Positions 9,373 to 18,563 of a stretch of DNA of 64,000 nucleotides are shown piece after piece. The DNA comes from Clostridia bacterium (lineage in GTDB: Bacteria > Bacillota > Clostridia > Lachnospirales > Anaerotignaceae), in NCBI GenBank assembly GCA_910575055.1, contig CAJTDC010000001.1:186001-250000 (forward strand), given 5' to 3'. Numbering within the stretch: the stretch's first letter is position 1; every line of letters begins with the position of its first letter. The notes under the pieces were generated by a model, which made no database searches, had not been told where the DNA came from, and was given only the letters and a program-made list of their open reading frames with translations. A program made the translations under genes and the position numbers.

Positions 9373-11256
9373 TCATTTACTTTGTAGGTTTGCTGCACCT
9401 ATAATCCCTGCATCATTTTCAAGCAATGCACAGCAAATTTCTGGAGTATAAGAATTTTTTCCTCCAAAAACATAAGGTAAAATCTTTTTTTGAAGCATAT
9501 CTATAATATATTGTCCCTGTTTGCTTACTCCACCACCCAAAAGTAATACCTCTGGTCTAAACAAATTAATAGCATCAATCATACCTTCTGCTAAATAATC
9601 TGTATAATTTTCAATTACTTTTAATGCTGTTTCATCACCTGCTTTTGCAGCATCAAAAGGTATTTTTCCATTCATATTTTCTAAATTTCCCTGACACATT
9701 TTGTAAAGTTGTGAAGTTGTATTTTGTTGTGCAGCTTGTTTAGATTGTTCTATGAGTGCTGTAGCAGAAGCATATGCTTCTAAACAGCCCTTTCTGCCGC
9801 AAGAACACACTTTTCCATTTTTTACTGCCATAGTGTGTCCTATTTCCATACTTCCTATACCACCCTGCAATATTTTTCCATCAAGTACTATACCACTTCC
9901 TATGCCTGTGCCTATTGTTACTAATACTGCATCTTTATATTGTTCTGAAAATCCTGCTTTCACTTCTCCCAATGCGGCAAAATTTGCATCATTTTCAACA
10001 AATACTTTCATATTTGTTCTTTTTTGTATTTCTTGTTTTAAATTTACATTATGCCATTTTAAATTATTGGAATATACTACATTTCCACTTTGTACATCTA
10101 TTGTACCTGGACAGCCTATACCAATATACTGGCAGTGTTGTTTTGAAATGCCTGCTTCATTTAACATATTTTCTACTGCATTTACAATAGTATTTACTAC
10201 ATTTTCCCAACCATATTCTGTAATATATTCTTTTCTTAACACAATATTATTATTTTTATCTACAATACCTATTTTAATTGTTGTTCCACCAATATCTACT
10301 CCTACAGAATAAGTCATTTGAGCAGGTATACTTGTTTTTATCATTGTGACACTTCCACTAACAGTATATTCTCCTGTATTAGCTGGTACAAATATGCTAT
10401 CGCCTTTTCTAATATCCATTTCTTCGCCATTACAGCTAATTTTTCCTTTACTATCTGTAATAATAAGAGAATGAAAAGAACTATCATCTGCACAAAGTAA
10501 TATTTTTTCTCCTATTACAGAAATAACTCCTACATCAAATACATCACAACTTACCATATGACTGCCAAAATGATATTTTTTTCCTATAAAATCTGTATTC
10601 GTTACTTCTATCGCTTTATCAATATGTAATTCTCTTTTTTTACCATCTGCTCCTACTCTATTATAGTCATATACTCTATAGGTTACATTTGAATTTTGCT
10701 GTATTTCTGCAATCGTAATATCTTTTCCTATTGCGTGAATTGTTTTTGCTTCAATAAAAAAAACATCGCCTTTTTTGACTTTTATTTTATTAAGAATTTG
10801 CTCTAGTGTACCATTTTCGATAGCTTGTTTAAATTCCTCTTTGCTTACTTTTCTCTGAAAACCATAGTACAAATAAGAGTTCTCATCACAATCCAAAATA
10901 TACCACATTTCTGTTTTGCCATACTGTCCTTCTTTTTTGAGTGCATATTGATTGTCAGGGTGTACTTGTACAGAAAGAGGTTGATTAGAGTCAATAAATT
11001 TTATCAATATAGGAAATTCGTCAAATCTTTCACAATTTTTGCCAAGTGGTTTTTTATTTTCTGTTTCAATATATTCTAAAAGCGTTTTGCCTTTATACTT
11101 TCCATTTTGTATTGTACTATATCCGTCTTTATGACAAGATAATTCCCACGTTTCTGCTAATATATCACCATCAAATTTTTTATAAAAATTCTTTTTTAAT
11201 TTATTGCCACCCCATAAATATTCTTTGCAGGCACAATTTAATTTTAATATTTCCAT
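9373..11256 (-). CDS. fusion: class I mannose-6-phosphate isomerase + ROK sugar kinase
   Basis: One 627-residue chain with two enzymes. Residues about 1-310 are type I phosphomannose isomerase (mannose-6-P to fructose-6-P), with zinc-site blocks VQVHPDNQYA, KTEMWYIL and AKTIHAIG. From about 317, starting TYSVGVDIGGTTIKIGIVD, is a complete ROK kinase with ENDANFAALGEV, TIGTGIGSGI and the ROK zinc motif GHTMAVKNGKVCSCGRKGCLEAY. I use the ATG at 11256, eight bases after GAGGAG; a GTG nine bases upstream abuts that site. The pair would phosphorylate a hexose and isomerise its 6-phosphate in sequence. Both domains keep their key residues, so bifunctionality is likely but inferred. Confidence 0.88.
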   Translation of the reverse strand: MEILKLNCACKEYLWGGNKLKKNFYKKFDGDILAETWELSCHKDGYSTIQNGKYKGKTLLEYIETENKKPLGKNCERFDEFPILIKFIDSNQPLSVQVHPDNQYALKKEGQYGKTEMWYILDCDENSYLYYGFQRKVSKEEFKQAIENGTLEQILNKIKVKKGDVFFIEAKTIHAIGKDITIAEIQQNSNVTYRVYDYNRVGADGKKRELHIDKAIEVTNTDFIGKKYHFGSHMVSCDVFDVGVISVIGEKILLCADDSSFHSLIITDSKGKISCNGEEMDIRKGDSIFVPANTGEYTVSGSVTMIKTSIPAQMTYSVGVDIGGTTIKIGIVDKNNNIVLRKEYITEYGWENVVNTIVNAVENMLNEAGISKQHCQYIGIGCPGTIDVQSGNVVYSNNLKWHNVNLKQEIQKRTNMKVFVENDANFAALGEVKAGFSEQYKDAVLVTIGTGIGSGIVLDGKILQGGIGSMEIGHTMAVKNGKVCSCGRKGCLEAYASATALIEQSKQAAQQNTTSQLYKMCQGNLENMNGKIPFDAAKAGDETALKVIENYTDYLAEGMIDAINLFRPEVLLLGGGVSKQGQYIIDMLQKKILPYVFGGKNSYTPEICCALLENDAGIIGAANLQSK

Positions 11257-11360
11257 AACGCTCACTCCTCATATAAGATGCAAGACACTGTATACTTATT
11301 TCCAAACTTTAACAAATAATCGAAATTTTATTTGATATCACAAAATACGATTTAGAATAT

Positions 11361-11391
11361 GGGGAAACTCTTTATAAATAAAAGTTTCCCC
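11361..11391. repeat. inverted repeat downstream of PTS IIA gene
   Basis: Stem GGGGAAACT / AGTTTCCCC (9 bp) with a 13-base loop. The minus-strand flank (ATATTC) is not U-rich, so it is not a canonical terminator. It lies between the IIA gene and the PMI-ROK fusion and may be a processing or stability hairpin. Confidence 0.45.
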
Positions 11392-11424
11392 AATAACATT
11401 TATACAATTATATTTATTTTTTTA

Positions 11425-11739
11425 TTATTTTGATAATCTCTCATACACATCAACAAATTCTTCTGCCATATCCAGCACTGTCATACCTGTCATAAGGTGG
11501 TCTTGTGCGTGTACTAGCAATATAGAAAGCTCATTTTTAACGCCACTTGCTTCATCTTGTATGAGTGTTGTTTGAAATTCGTGAGCATTGAGTATTTCTT
11601 CTCTAGCTTGTTTTATTAAATCTCTTGCTTCTTCAATATTATTTTGTTTTGCAGCATTGATAGCTTCCATAGCCATACCTCTTGCATTACCACCATGTGA
11701 TATTAACTGAAAAGCAATTTCAACCATTTTTTCGTCCAT
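11425..11739 (-). CDS. PTS lactose/cellobiose-type IIA component
   Basis: Cytoplasmic phosphocarrier of the lactose/cellobiose PTS family, 104 residues, the usual full length. It is all-helical and has the conserved VHAQDHLM motif; His77 matches the phosphoryl-accepting His of IIA-Lac. It receives phosphate from HPr and passes it to IIB. A good GGAGGG site precedes the ATG at 11739. It follows the 6-phospho-beta-glucosidase gene by 17 bases. No IIB gene is seen in the window, and the neighbouring IIC is truncated, so it either serves a system encoded elsewhere or is left over from an incomplete operon. Confidence 0.92.
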   Translation of the reverse strand: MDEKMVEIAFQLISHGGNARGMAMEAINAAKQNNIEEARDLIKQAREEILNAHEFQTTLIQDEASGVKNELSILLVHAQDHLMTGMTVLDMAEEFVDVYERLSK

Positions 11740-11756
11740 ACAAATTCCCTCCTGTA

Positions 11757-13148
11757 TTAATATTCAAAACCATTATTATCTGACAATTCTTTAAACCATT
11801 TACCACTTTTTTTAATAGTACGTTTTTGTGTTTTCAAATCTAATGCAATCAGTCCATATCTATTTTTATAGGCATTTGTCCATGACCAGCAATCTATAAA
11901 TGTCCATAAATGATAACCTTTACAATTAGCACCTTCTTCTATGCCTTTATGTAACCATTTTAAATGGTCTTTTATAAATTCAATTCTATAGTCATCTTCA
12001 ATATATCCTTCTGCATTAATATATTTTTGTTCATTTTCTACTCCCATACCATTTTCTGATATAAAAAATGGTATATTATTATATTCTGTCCTTAATATAG
12101 TACATATGTCATAAATGCCCTTTTCATATATTTCCCAGCCTCTATAAGGATTTTCTTTTCTTCCTGGCATATCATATTCATCAAAATAATTATCAGGCAT
12201 AAATATGTCTTTATAAACAACTTCACTTTCTTTTGTTTTAATACGTCTTGGACGATAATAATTTACACCTAAAAAATCAACTGTATTATTTTTAATGATT
12301 TCAATATCTTGTTGTTGATACTGTGGCAAAGTATCATTTTGTTTCAAAAATTCTATCAAATCCTGTGGATACTCTCCTTTAATAGCAGGATCTAAAAAGC
12401 TTTTATTAAAACACAAATCTGCTATATGTGCTGCTTTGACATCTTCTGCATTTTGTTCTGAACGTGGATAAGAAGGCGTCAAATTCAATATAATACCTAT
12501 TTGACCGTTCTGTCCCATTTCTTTGTAACATTGTATTGCTTTTGCACTAGCTAATGCAGTATGATATGCTACTTGTGCTCCTCTTTTGCCATCTATAATA
12601 TTAGGATAATGAAAATCGTACAAATATCCTCCCTCTACAGGTACAATAGGCTCATTAAATGTTGTCCAATATTTTACTCTATCACCAAACAGTTCAAAGC
12701 ATTTTTTAGCATACTCTGTATATGCTTCTACTACTTTTTTGCTTTCCCAACCACCTTGTTGCTGCATACACAAAGGCATATCAAAATGATACAAATTGAT
12801 TATAATTTCAATGTCATTTTTTATCAGTTCATCAATGACATTATTATAAAATTCTACTGCTTTAGCATTGACTTCTCCTTTGCCTTCTGGTATAAGCCTA
12901 CTCCACTGTATAGATGTTCTAAAAGAATTGTGTCCTGTCTGCTTTAAAAGTTGTATATCTTGTTTATAATTTTGATAAAATGTAGAAGTATGTTGAGGTC
13001 CTACACCATCAAAAAATCTTTCTGGTGCAATTTCAAACCAATAATCCCATATGTTTTTACTTTTGCCATCTCCTTGCACAGTACCTTCACTTTGAGGGCC
13101 TGATGTTGCACTGCCCCACCAAAAATTTTTTGGAAATATATATTTCAA
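11757..13148 (-). CDS. 6-phospho-beta-glucosidase, glycoside hydrolase family 1
   Basis: Cytoplasmic GH1 enzyme that splits phosphorylated beta-glucosides such as cellobiose-6-phosphate after PTS uptake, 463 residues. N-terminal FPKNFWWGSATSGPQSEG is typical of the family. The acid/base is Glu166 in TFNEP and the nucleophile Glu lies in ISENGMG near residue 367. WTFIDCWSWTNAYKNRYG and KSGKWFKEL close the C-terminus. A TTG start at 13148 is supported by AGAAGG seven bases upstream and by family alignment. Membership of the phospho-specific subgroup is inferred from the PTS neighbours. Confidence 0.9.
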   Translation of the reverse strand: MKYIFPKNFWWGSATSGPQSEGTVQGDGKSKNIWDYWFEIAPERFFDGVGPQHTSTFYQNYKQDIQLLKQTGHNSFRTSIQWSRLIPEGKGEVNAKAVEFYNNVIDELIKNDIEIIINLYHFDMPLCMQQQGGWESKKVVEAYTEYAKKCFELFGDRVKYWTTFNEPIVPVEGGYLYDFHYPNIIDGKRGAQVAYHTALASAKAIQCYKEMGQNGQIGIILNLTPSYPRSEQNAEDVKAAHIADLCFNKSFLDPAIKGEYPQDLIEFLKQNDTLPQYQQQDIEIIKNNTVDFLGVNYYRPRRIKTKESEVVYKDIFMPDNYFDEYDMPGRKENPYRGWEIYEKGIYDICTILRTEYNNIPFFISENGMGVENEQKYINAEGYIEDDYRIEFIKDHLKWLHKGIEEGANCKGYHLWTFIDCWSWTNAYKNRYGLIALDLKTQKRTIKKSGKWFKELSDNNGFEY

Positions 13149-13183
13149 TATAATACCTTCTTTCTTTATTTTTTACTCCTTTA

Positions 13184-13996
13184 TTATTCTGCTTCTTCTG
13201 CTGCTTCATCTTTTAATATACTTTTATTCCACGTTTTCAAAAATGGGAACCATATTACCCCTACAATAGCCATTTGTACCAACTGCAATATGCCTCCTCT
13301 AATGGAGTTTGTTGCAAGCATACCACTTATAAATACAGGTACTGTCCAAGGTACAGATACACCTGTTGTTAATGGAACAATACCGCTTGCCATAGCCAAA
13401 TAAGCTACTAATGTAGATACCATAGGAGCTAATATCCAAAGAATAGCTATTGTTGGATTTAACACAATAGGCAAACCAAATATACAAGGTTCATTAACAT
13501 TAAATATACCCGCTGGTGCTGCTAATTTTCCTACTCCTCTTAACTGTTTGCTTTTCATCATTGTTAATATAATTATCAGTACTACCAATGTCATACCTGT
13601 ACCGCCAAGACTTACTGTAAAAGACTCCATAAACTGTTTTGTTACAATATTTGGAAGCATTTCTCCTGCTCTATAAGCATCTATATTTTCAAGAGAAAGT
13701 GTATTCCATATTGGGTCTAATACAGAATTTACTATAATTTGTCCGTGCAAACCGAAAAACCAAAGTAACTGAATTGCAAATATTGCTATAATTGTTGGTA
13801 TAATTCCTTTTCCTAAACTGGTTAATGGTGCTTGAACAATTTGGAATATAAAATCGTGTATATTTCCCCAAGGTGTAAATGTAAATATAATTCTTACAAT
13901 TAAAAATATAGTTAATGTTAATATTGCTGGAATTAATGCCACAAATGATTTTGATACTGCTGGTGGTACACTAGAAGGCATTTTAATACATTTCAT
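13184..13996 (-). pseudogene. PTS cellobiose-type IIC (CelB-like), N-terminal part missing
   Basis: Sugar-transporting membrane component of a cellobiose/lichenan PTS. Only about 270 residues remain of the usual 420-450. The frame opens at IKMPSSVPPAVSKSF, a conserved block that lies near residue 165-175 in full-length proteins. It continues through the C-terminal landmarks FFGLHGQ, SLGGTGMT, FNVNEPCIFGLPIVLNP and TSIRGG-like NSIRGGILQ to the stop. The ATG at 13996 has no ribosome site, and the 150 bases upstream encode nothing like the missing helices. It is probably an inactivated deletion remnant; the following GH1 and IIA genes are intact. Confidence 0.75.
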
Positions 13997-14124
13997 TGCT
14001 TTTTTACAAAAATACTGCTTATTTTATAGGCAATTTGCTGCCCTTTTTGTGTATTTTGGCAAAAAAATAAAAACCATTTCTTTATATAGACTTGGTTTCA
14101 GTATGTCTGTTTATAAATTCAATA

Positions 14125-14151
14125 TAAAAAAAGGGCATTAGCCCTTTTTTT
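14125..14151 (-). terminator. intrinsic terminator of chemoreceptor gene
   Basis: Stem AAAAAGGGC / GCCCTTTTT with a four-base loop and a U run on the minus strand; it overlaps the stop codon of the chemoreceptor. Confidence 0.85.
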
Positions 14152-16000
14152 AGTTGTCATAGTCATAATTAAATTGACCTGTTTCTTGTGTATGTTTATA
14201 ATTTTCTTCTGCTTTTTTAATAAATTCATAATCGCCTTGTTTTTCTGGTGGAATATATGGCTTACCTGGCTGACGTTTTCTTAAATTGAATTTCTCCATT
14301 TCTGCCTTGAGTAAGTCTGCATTTTTCTGCATTTCTTTACTGGAATTTGCAGAATTTTTACTAATATCAACATTATTTGATGTTTCTCTCATAATGCCTG
14401 AAATATTTGCTCTAATATCTTCTATGCACTCTAACTGTGTAGTAGAAGAATGAGACTCCTCTTGTATTATAGAAGTAATATTATTAATTTCCTCTACAAT
14501 CGTTTCAAACATAGCTAATGCCTCTACAGAAACTTTACTTCCCATAACTGCTTTATCAATGGTATTTTGAATTAATGTTTTACTTTCATCTGCTGCAACA
14601 GTACTTTTTAAAGCAAGCTGTCTTACTTCATTTGCTACAACAGCAAAACCTTTTCCTGCTTCTCCTGCTCTTGCAGCTTCTACAGAAGCATTTAATGCAA
14701 GTATACTTGTTTGGAAAGCAATATCATCTATTGTTTTAATTACTTGTGAAACTTTTTGTGATGCTACTTTCATTTCTTCTACAGAACCTGCAAGCACATT
14801 CATTTTCTCATTACTTTCTTGTGCATTTGTTTTAATAATATCAGAAATAGAAGACGCTTCTGCCATATGTTCTGAACTTTTGCTTATTAAGTCTGCAGCA
14901 TTGTTAATGGAAGAAGATAATTCATTTACTGTTTGTGCTTGTACATGAGCACTTTCTGCTAACTGATGGCTAACATTTGCAATATAAGTGGAACCTTCTG
15001 CTACTTTATGTGCTACTTTTAATATTTCTGAAAAAAGTGCGTCATTACTTTGTACCATTCTATATAAATTTTTTCCTAAAGTATCTTTACTAGAACGAAT
15101 ATCAACAAAAACAGTCATATCACCATCTGCAACACGTTTTACTACTCTAACATTTTCTTGTATGCTATTTGCAAGCTGTTTAAAAGAGTCAATCATAATG
15201 GCAATTTCATTATTTTCATCAATATCACCATAATCAAAATTGAAATCTAATGTATCTGCACCTTCTGAAAGTTCTTTTGACCATGCTGCTATAGAAGTCA
15301 TAGGAGCTGATATTTTTGTAGAAGTAGAATTTGCAAGATATGCACTAATAATAATAGCAATCGCTGTAAGTACTAAAATACATACAATAGAAATTACTAA
15401 AAGCATACTTAACGCATCTGCAGCATCTTGTGCTATTACAGTATATCTGTTAGAAATTCCTTTTAAATTATCAATCAATGTATTGATTTTGGGTTCATAT
15501 ACTGTTATAAATTCATCATACTTTTCTAGTCTTTGTTCTTCATTTAATGTATTGACATCACTAGCAAAAGCGTGTATTTCGGAGTGAACTTCTTTAATGA
15601 GTTTAATTCTTCCTTCAATTTCGTCATCTGTAATTTTTGTTTCATTTTCCGCAAGCCACGTACCAAATGAACAAGTATTTGGGTCAAGACTTCCTTCAAA
15701 TCTTTCTCCTGTGTGTAAAGAATTTGTTAATTTTAACACCCAGTCATAATGTGCGGAAACCATATCTTTTGAAACATTCTGAGAAGTGTAACTTTCTGAC
15801 ACAACTTTGTATCTTCCATATATCAAAGCTTGAAAAGCAAATAATACTACTACAACAAGTATTGTAATAGATGTTATCATTAAATACCCTTTCAATATTT
15901 GATATTTTGTTGTTCCTTTTGTACTTTTTTTACTTTGCTTTTGTGCAATTTCTGCATTTTCTACATTTTTCATGTCTTCGTCATTTTGCTTCTTAAACAC
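14150..16000 (-). CDS. methyl-accepting chemotaxis protein with extracytoplasmic CZB-like sensor
   Basis: Transmembrane chemoreceptor, about 616 residues. TM1 is about residues 38-61 and TM2 about 199-222. Between them lies a helical sensor with the zinc-site pattern of CZB domains: His84 (AHYDW), Cys110 (NTCSFGTWL) and His139/His143 (VHSEIH). A HAMP-like region follows, then the MCP signalling domain, whose hairpin tip reads [37 protein letters not shown] favour the GTG at 16000, six bases after GGGGGAG; two ATGs at 16018 and 16015 lie upstream of that site. It probably senses zinc-linked redox or oxidant stress; that is inferred. Confidence 0.9.
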   Translation of the reverse strand: MFKKQNDEDMKNVENAEIAQKQSKKSTKGTTKYQILKGYLMITSITILVVVVLFAFQALIYGRYKVVSESYTSQNVSKDMVSAHYDWVLKLTNSLHTGERFEGSLDPNTCSFGTWLAENETKITDDEIEGRIKLIKEVHSEIHAFASDVNTLNEEQRLEKYDEFITVYEPKINTLIDNLKGISNRYTVIAQDAADALSMLLVISIVCILVLTAIAIIISAYLANSTSTKISAPMTSIAAWSKELSEGADTLDFNFDYGDIDENNEIAIMIDSFKQLANSIQENVRVVKRVADGDMTVFVDIRSSKDTLGKNLYRMVQSNDALFSEILKVAHKVAEGSTYIANVSHQLAESAHVQAQTVNELSSSINNAADLISKSSEHMAEASSISDIIKTNAQESNEKMNVLAGSVEEMKVASQKVSQVIKTIDDIAFQTSILALNASVEAARAGEAGKGFAVVANEVRQLALKSTVAADESKTLIQNTIDKAVMGSKVSVEALAMFETIVEEINNITSIIQEESHSSTTQLECIEDIRANISGIMRETSNNVDISKNSANSSKEMQKNADLLKAEMEKFNLRKRQPGKPYIPPEKQGDYEFIKKAEENYKHTQETGQFNYDYDN

Positions 16001-16259
16001 TGTTATCTCCCCCATCATAGTGCATTTTATAGTATTTTATATTATATATATTATATTACTTTAATAATGTAACATCAACAAATTAAAAAATAAATAATAT
16101 ATTTTTGAAAATAGTTTGACAAAATGTATTTTTTGTACTAAAAATTTATAATATTGATTTGTTTCAAAAGGTATACTTTTTGACAAAATTGGTATCCATC
16201 AAATAAATGAAAATCACCTATCTTTTTACACTTTTCCCATTTTATATTTTACTTTAGTT

Positions 16260-16964
16260 TTAAAAATTAGATAATTTTAAGAGTTTTGTACTTTTATAAT
16301 TATGTACAGAAGTAGATATTGCAAAAACTTCTCCTGTACTTAAAAATTCTGTACTTTCTATAATAAGTGCTGGGTCACCTTGCTGCAAACAAAAATATTG
16401 TGCAATTTCTTCATCTAATTTATCTGCATAAATTACTTTATCTGCAAATCCTATGTTGTAACCTAAATCATCTATAATATAACTGTATATTGATTTTTTT
16501 GCAATTTCTTCACTCATATAAGAAATAACCTTTTTATTAAAATAAGTATATTCTACTGTAAGAGGATTACCATCTACCAATCTTACTCTTTTTAAAAAAT
16601 ACAAAGGACTATTTACGTCACATTTCATTACAGCAGCTTTTTGTTCATCTGCTTGCACTAATTTTAATTCTATCACATTACTTTCTATTTTTTTATTAGG
16701 ATAATCTCTTGTTAATCCCTTTAAACTTTCTAAACTTAAATACCCTTTTAGTGCAGACTCTCTTAAAAAAATGCCACTACCTTGTATTTGATAAACATAT
16801 CCTTTACTAACTAATATAGAAATTGCTTTTCGAATTGTTGTTCTACTAACTTGATAGTGATTTATCAAATCTTCTTCTTTAGGCAATTTTTTAATTTGAT
16901 TATATTTTCCTGCCAATATATCATTTTCTAATTCTTGTAATATTTTTCTGTATTTTGTGCTCAA
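16260..16964 (-). CDS. GntR-family repressor with UTRA effector domain
   Basis: Cytoplasmic transcription regulator, 234 residues. The N-terminal winged helix (about 1-68) has the GntR pattern LPKEEDLINHYQVSRTTIRKAISILVSKGYVYQIQGSGIFL. The C-terminal UTRA domain (about 90-230) has FLKRVRLVDGNPLTVEYTYF and a terminal ESTEF. This layout matches TreR/BglR/YvoA-type regulators that bind phosphorylated sugars. A TTG start at 16964 follows a GAGGTGG site. It may control the beta-glucoside PTS unit or the neighbouring chemoreceptor; the target is inferred from position only. Confidence 0.88.
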   Translation of the reverse strand: MSTKYRKILQELENDILAGKYNQIKKLPKEEDLINHYQVSRTTIRKAISILVSKGYVYQIQGSGIFLRESALKGYLSLESLKGLTRDYPNKKIESNVIELKLVQADEQKAAVMKCDVNSPLYFLKRVRLVDGNPLTVEYTYFNKKVISYMSEEIAKKSIYSYIIDDLGYNIGFADKVIYADKLDEEIAQYFCLQQGDPALIIESTEFLSTGEVFAISTSVHNYKSTKLLKLSNF

Positions 16965-17156
16965 AAAAAATCCACCTCATTGCTAAAATATCTTTTCTTC
17001 ATTATAACAAATAACATAAATAATTACAAACCATTTCTTATTTTTAATTATATAGAAATAGAACATTTGCACTATATTTTTGTCAAAATTTGCTTTTAAA
17101 AAATATTGTCCTCTTTTTGACAATCCTTTACAATAATAGTAAGAGGTGGTATAGTT

Positions 17157-17357
17157 ATGAAACTATTTCGTATTGGCATCGTTGTTGCAGTAATACTTTT
17201 ATGTATTCCAAGAAAAGTACAAGCCTTTGAAAATACATTCTGTTCATTTCATTATTTTCATTGTATAATAATGGATATAAAATATATACGTTACACAGTA
17301 CAACAAGAAAAGGAAGTAAATAATTATGAAACAGATTGTATTTGCAACAAAAAATAA
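17157..17357 (+). CDS. possible small exported peptide overlapping rdgB
   Basis: A 66-codon frame starts at an ATG with a fair ribosome site (AAGAGGTGG) behind a plausible promoter (TTGTCC at 17106, TACAAT at 17129, 17-base spacer). The N-terminus MKLFRIGIVVAVILLCIPRKVQA looks like a signal peptide cut after VQA. The remainder is short and Cys-rich and overlaps the first 32 bases of rdgB in another frame. It may be a real small peptide, a leader coupling translation to rdgB, or the decayed front of an older exported protein. I do not recognise a family. Confidence 0.3.
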   Translation: MKLFRIGIVVAVILLCIPRKVQAFENTFCSFHYFHCIIMDIKYIRYTVQQEKEVNNYETDCICNKK

Positions 17358-17931
17358 CGGAAAAATAAAAGAAGTAAAACAAATATTGTCAGATTTGCCT
17401 TTTGAAATTGTTTCTATGCTGGACGCAGGCATTACAGTAGACGTTGTAGAAGATGGTAAAACATTTGAAGAAAATGCTGTGAAAAAAGCACTTGAAATTT
17501 CAAAAGTATCTGGCAATATCACTTTAGCAGATGACTCTGGTTTAGAAATTGATTTTTTAAACAAACAACCTGGTGTTCTTTCTGCACGATATTTAGGAGA
17601 AAACACTCCTTATATTGAAAAAAACAATCATATACTGCATTTAATGAAAGATGTGCCTGAAAAACAAAGAGCAGCAAGATTTGTATGTGCCATTGCAGCA
17701 GTATTTCCTAATGGAAAAGTGCTTACTGCTATAGATACAATAGAAGGGATTATTGCACAGCAAATAAAAGGAGAAAACGGTTTTGGCTATGACCCTATAT
17801 TCTTTGTTCCAGAACTAGGTAAAACAACAGCAGAATTGTCTTCAGAACAAAAAAATGCTATCAGCCATAGAGGCAAAGCACTTCAAAAAATGAAACAATT
17901 ATTAATGCAGCAGGAGGAGATGAAACAGTGA
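17326..17931 (+). CDS. rdgB: XTP/dITP pyrophosphatase (RdgB/HAM1 family)
   Basis: Nucleotide-pool cleaning enzyme that hydrolyses dITP, ITP and XTP to monophosphates, 201 residues, the usual length. Family motifs are clear: ATKNNGKIKEV near residue 6, DDSGLEID near 70, GVLSARY, FGYDPIFFVPELGKTTAEL near 148-168 and SHRGKAL near 180. AAGGAAG precedes the ATG. The gene overlaps the start of the following phosphodiesterase gene by four bases, a common rdgB-yfcE arrangement in Firmicutes. Confidence 0.95.
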   Translation: MKQIVFATKNNGKIKEVKQILSDLPFEIVSMLDAGITVDVVEDGKTFEENAVKKALEISKVSGNITLADDSGLEIDFLNKQPGVLSARYLGENTPYIEKNNHILHLMKDVPEKQRAARFVCAIAAVFPNGKVLTAIDTIEGIIAQQIKGENGFGYDPIFFVPELGKTTAELSSEQKNAISHRGKALQKMKQLLMQQEEMKQ

Positions 17932-18440
17932 AACTTTTGGTTCTCAGTGATACACATGGCTATTTGTCAAATGCCAGAGATGTACTCAATCGCATTGGTA
18001 AATATATGAATGGTGTCATTCATTTGGGTGACCATGCCTATGATGCAGCTGATTTGCAGACAGAATACCCCGATTTACCCTTTTATATTGTAAGAGGAAA
18101 CAATGACTTTGGTGACAAAGCCCCTAATAAATTAATGATTACAATACATGGCAAAAGGCTGCTTTTAACGCACGGACATATGCAGCAGGTGTATTGGAGT
18201 TATGACACTATATCTTATTGGGCAGAGCAAGAAGGTGCCGATGCGGTACTTTTCGGACATACTCACAGCCCTGTCAATGACAACACAGGACGTATCATGT
18301 TATTTAATCCTGGAAGTATTTCCCTTCCTAGAGGTGTTCCTCAGCCTACATTTGGTATATTAGAAATTGCTCAAAATGGTATGCTTTATGGTTCTATTAT
18401 GGAATATATCGACTCTCAGACATTTTTAAGAAAAGGTTAG
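17928..18440 (+). CDS. metallophosphoesterase, YfcE/MJ0936 family
   Basis: Small cytoplasmic phosphodiesterase with a two-metal calcineurin-like fold, 170 residues. The metal-binding blocks are all present: LSDTHG near residue 7, HLGDHAYD near 36, RGNND near 60, LTHGHM near 83, and GHTHSP near 108, followed by NPGSISLPRG. The GTG start at 17928 is preceded by GGAGGAGATG and overlaps the rdgB stop. The physiological substrate of the family is not settled. A strong terminator follows. Confidence 0.9.
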   Translation: MKLLVLSDTHGYLSNARDVLNRIGKYMNGVIHLGDHAYDAADLQTEYPDLPFYIVRGNNDFGDKAPNKLMITIHGKRLLLTHGHMQQVYWSYDTISYWAEQEGADAVLFGHTHSPVNDNTGRIMLFNPGSISLPRGVPQPTFGILEIAQNGMLYGSIMEYIDSQTFLRKG

Positions 18441-18446
18441 TATTAT

Positions 18447-18486
18447 AAAAATATTCACCAGATTTTTGAGGTGAATATTTTTTTAT
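18447..18486 (+). terminator. intrinsic terminator of rdgB unit
   Basis: Stem AAATATTCACC / GGTGAATATTT with a 10-base loop and a U run. Confidence 0.88.
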
Positions 18487-18506
18487 AAAAAATTTTTAAA
18501 AAAGTA

Positions 18507-18535
18507 TTGACTTTATATTTAAAATATGGCATAAT
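18507..18535 (+). promoter_or_regulatory. promoter of the tRNA cluster
   Basis: TTGACT (18507) and CATAAT (18530) with a 17-base spacer, about 30 bases before the first tRNA. Confidence 0.65.
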
Positions 18536-18563
18536 ATCTTTTGTTGATTATAGTATTTATTTT

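Noticed and set aside
9752..10312. 186-codon frame on the plus strand
   Set aside because: It lies opposite the PMI-ROK fusion, lacks a ribosome site and has no domain-like pattern; it is a mirror of the real gene.
11361..11391. Stem GGGGAAACT/AGTTTCCCC as a terminator for the PTS unit
   Set aside because: No U run on the transcribed strand, and the PMI-ROK gene continues on the same strand; kept only as an inverted repeat.
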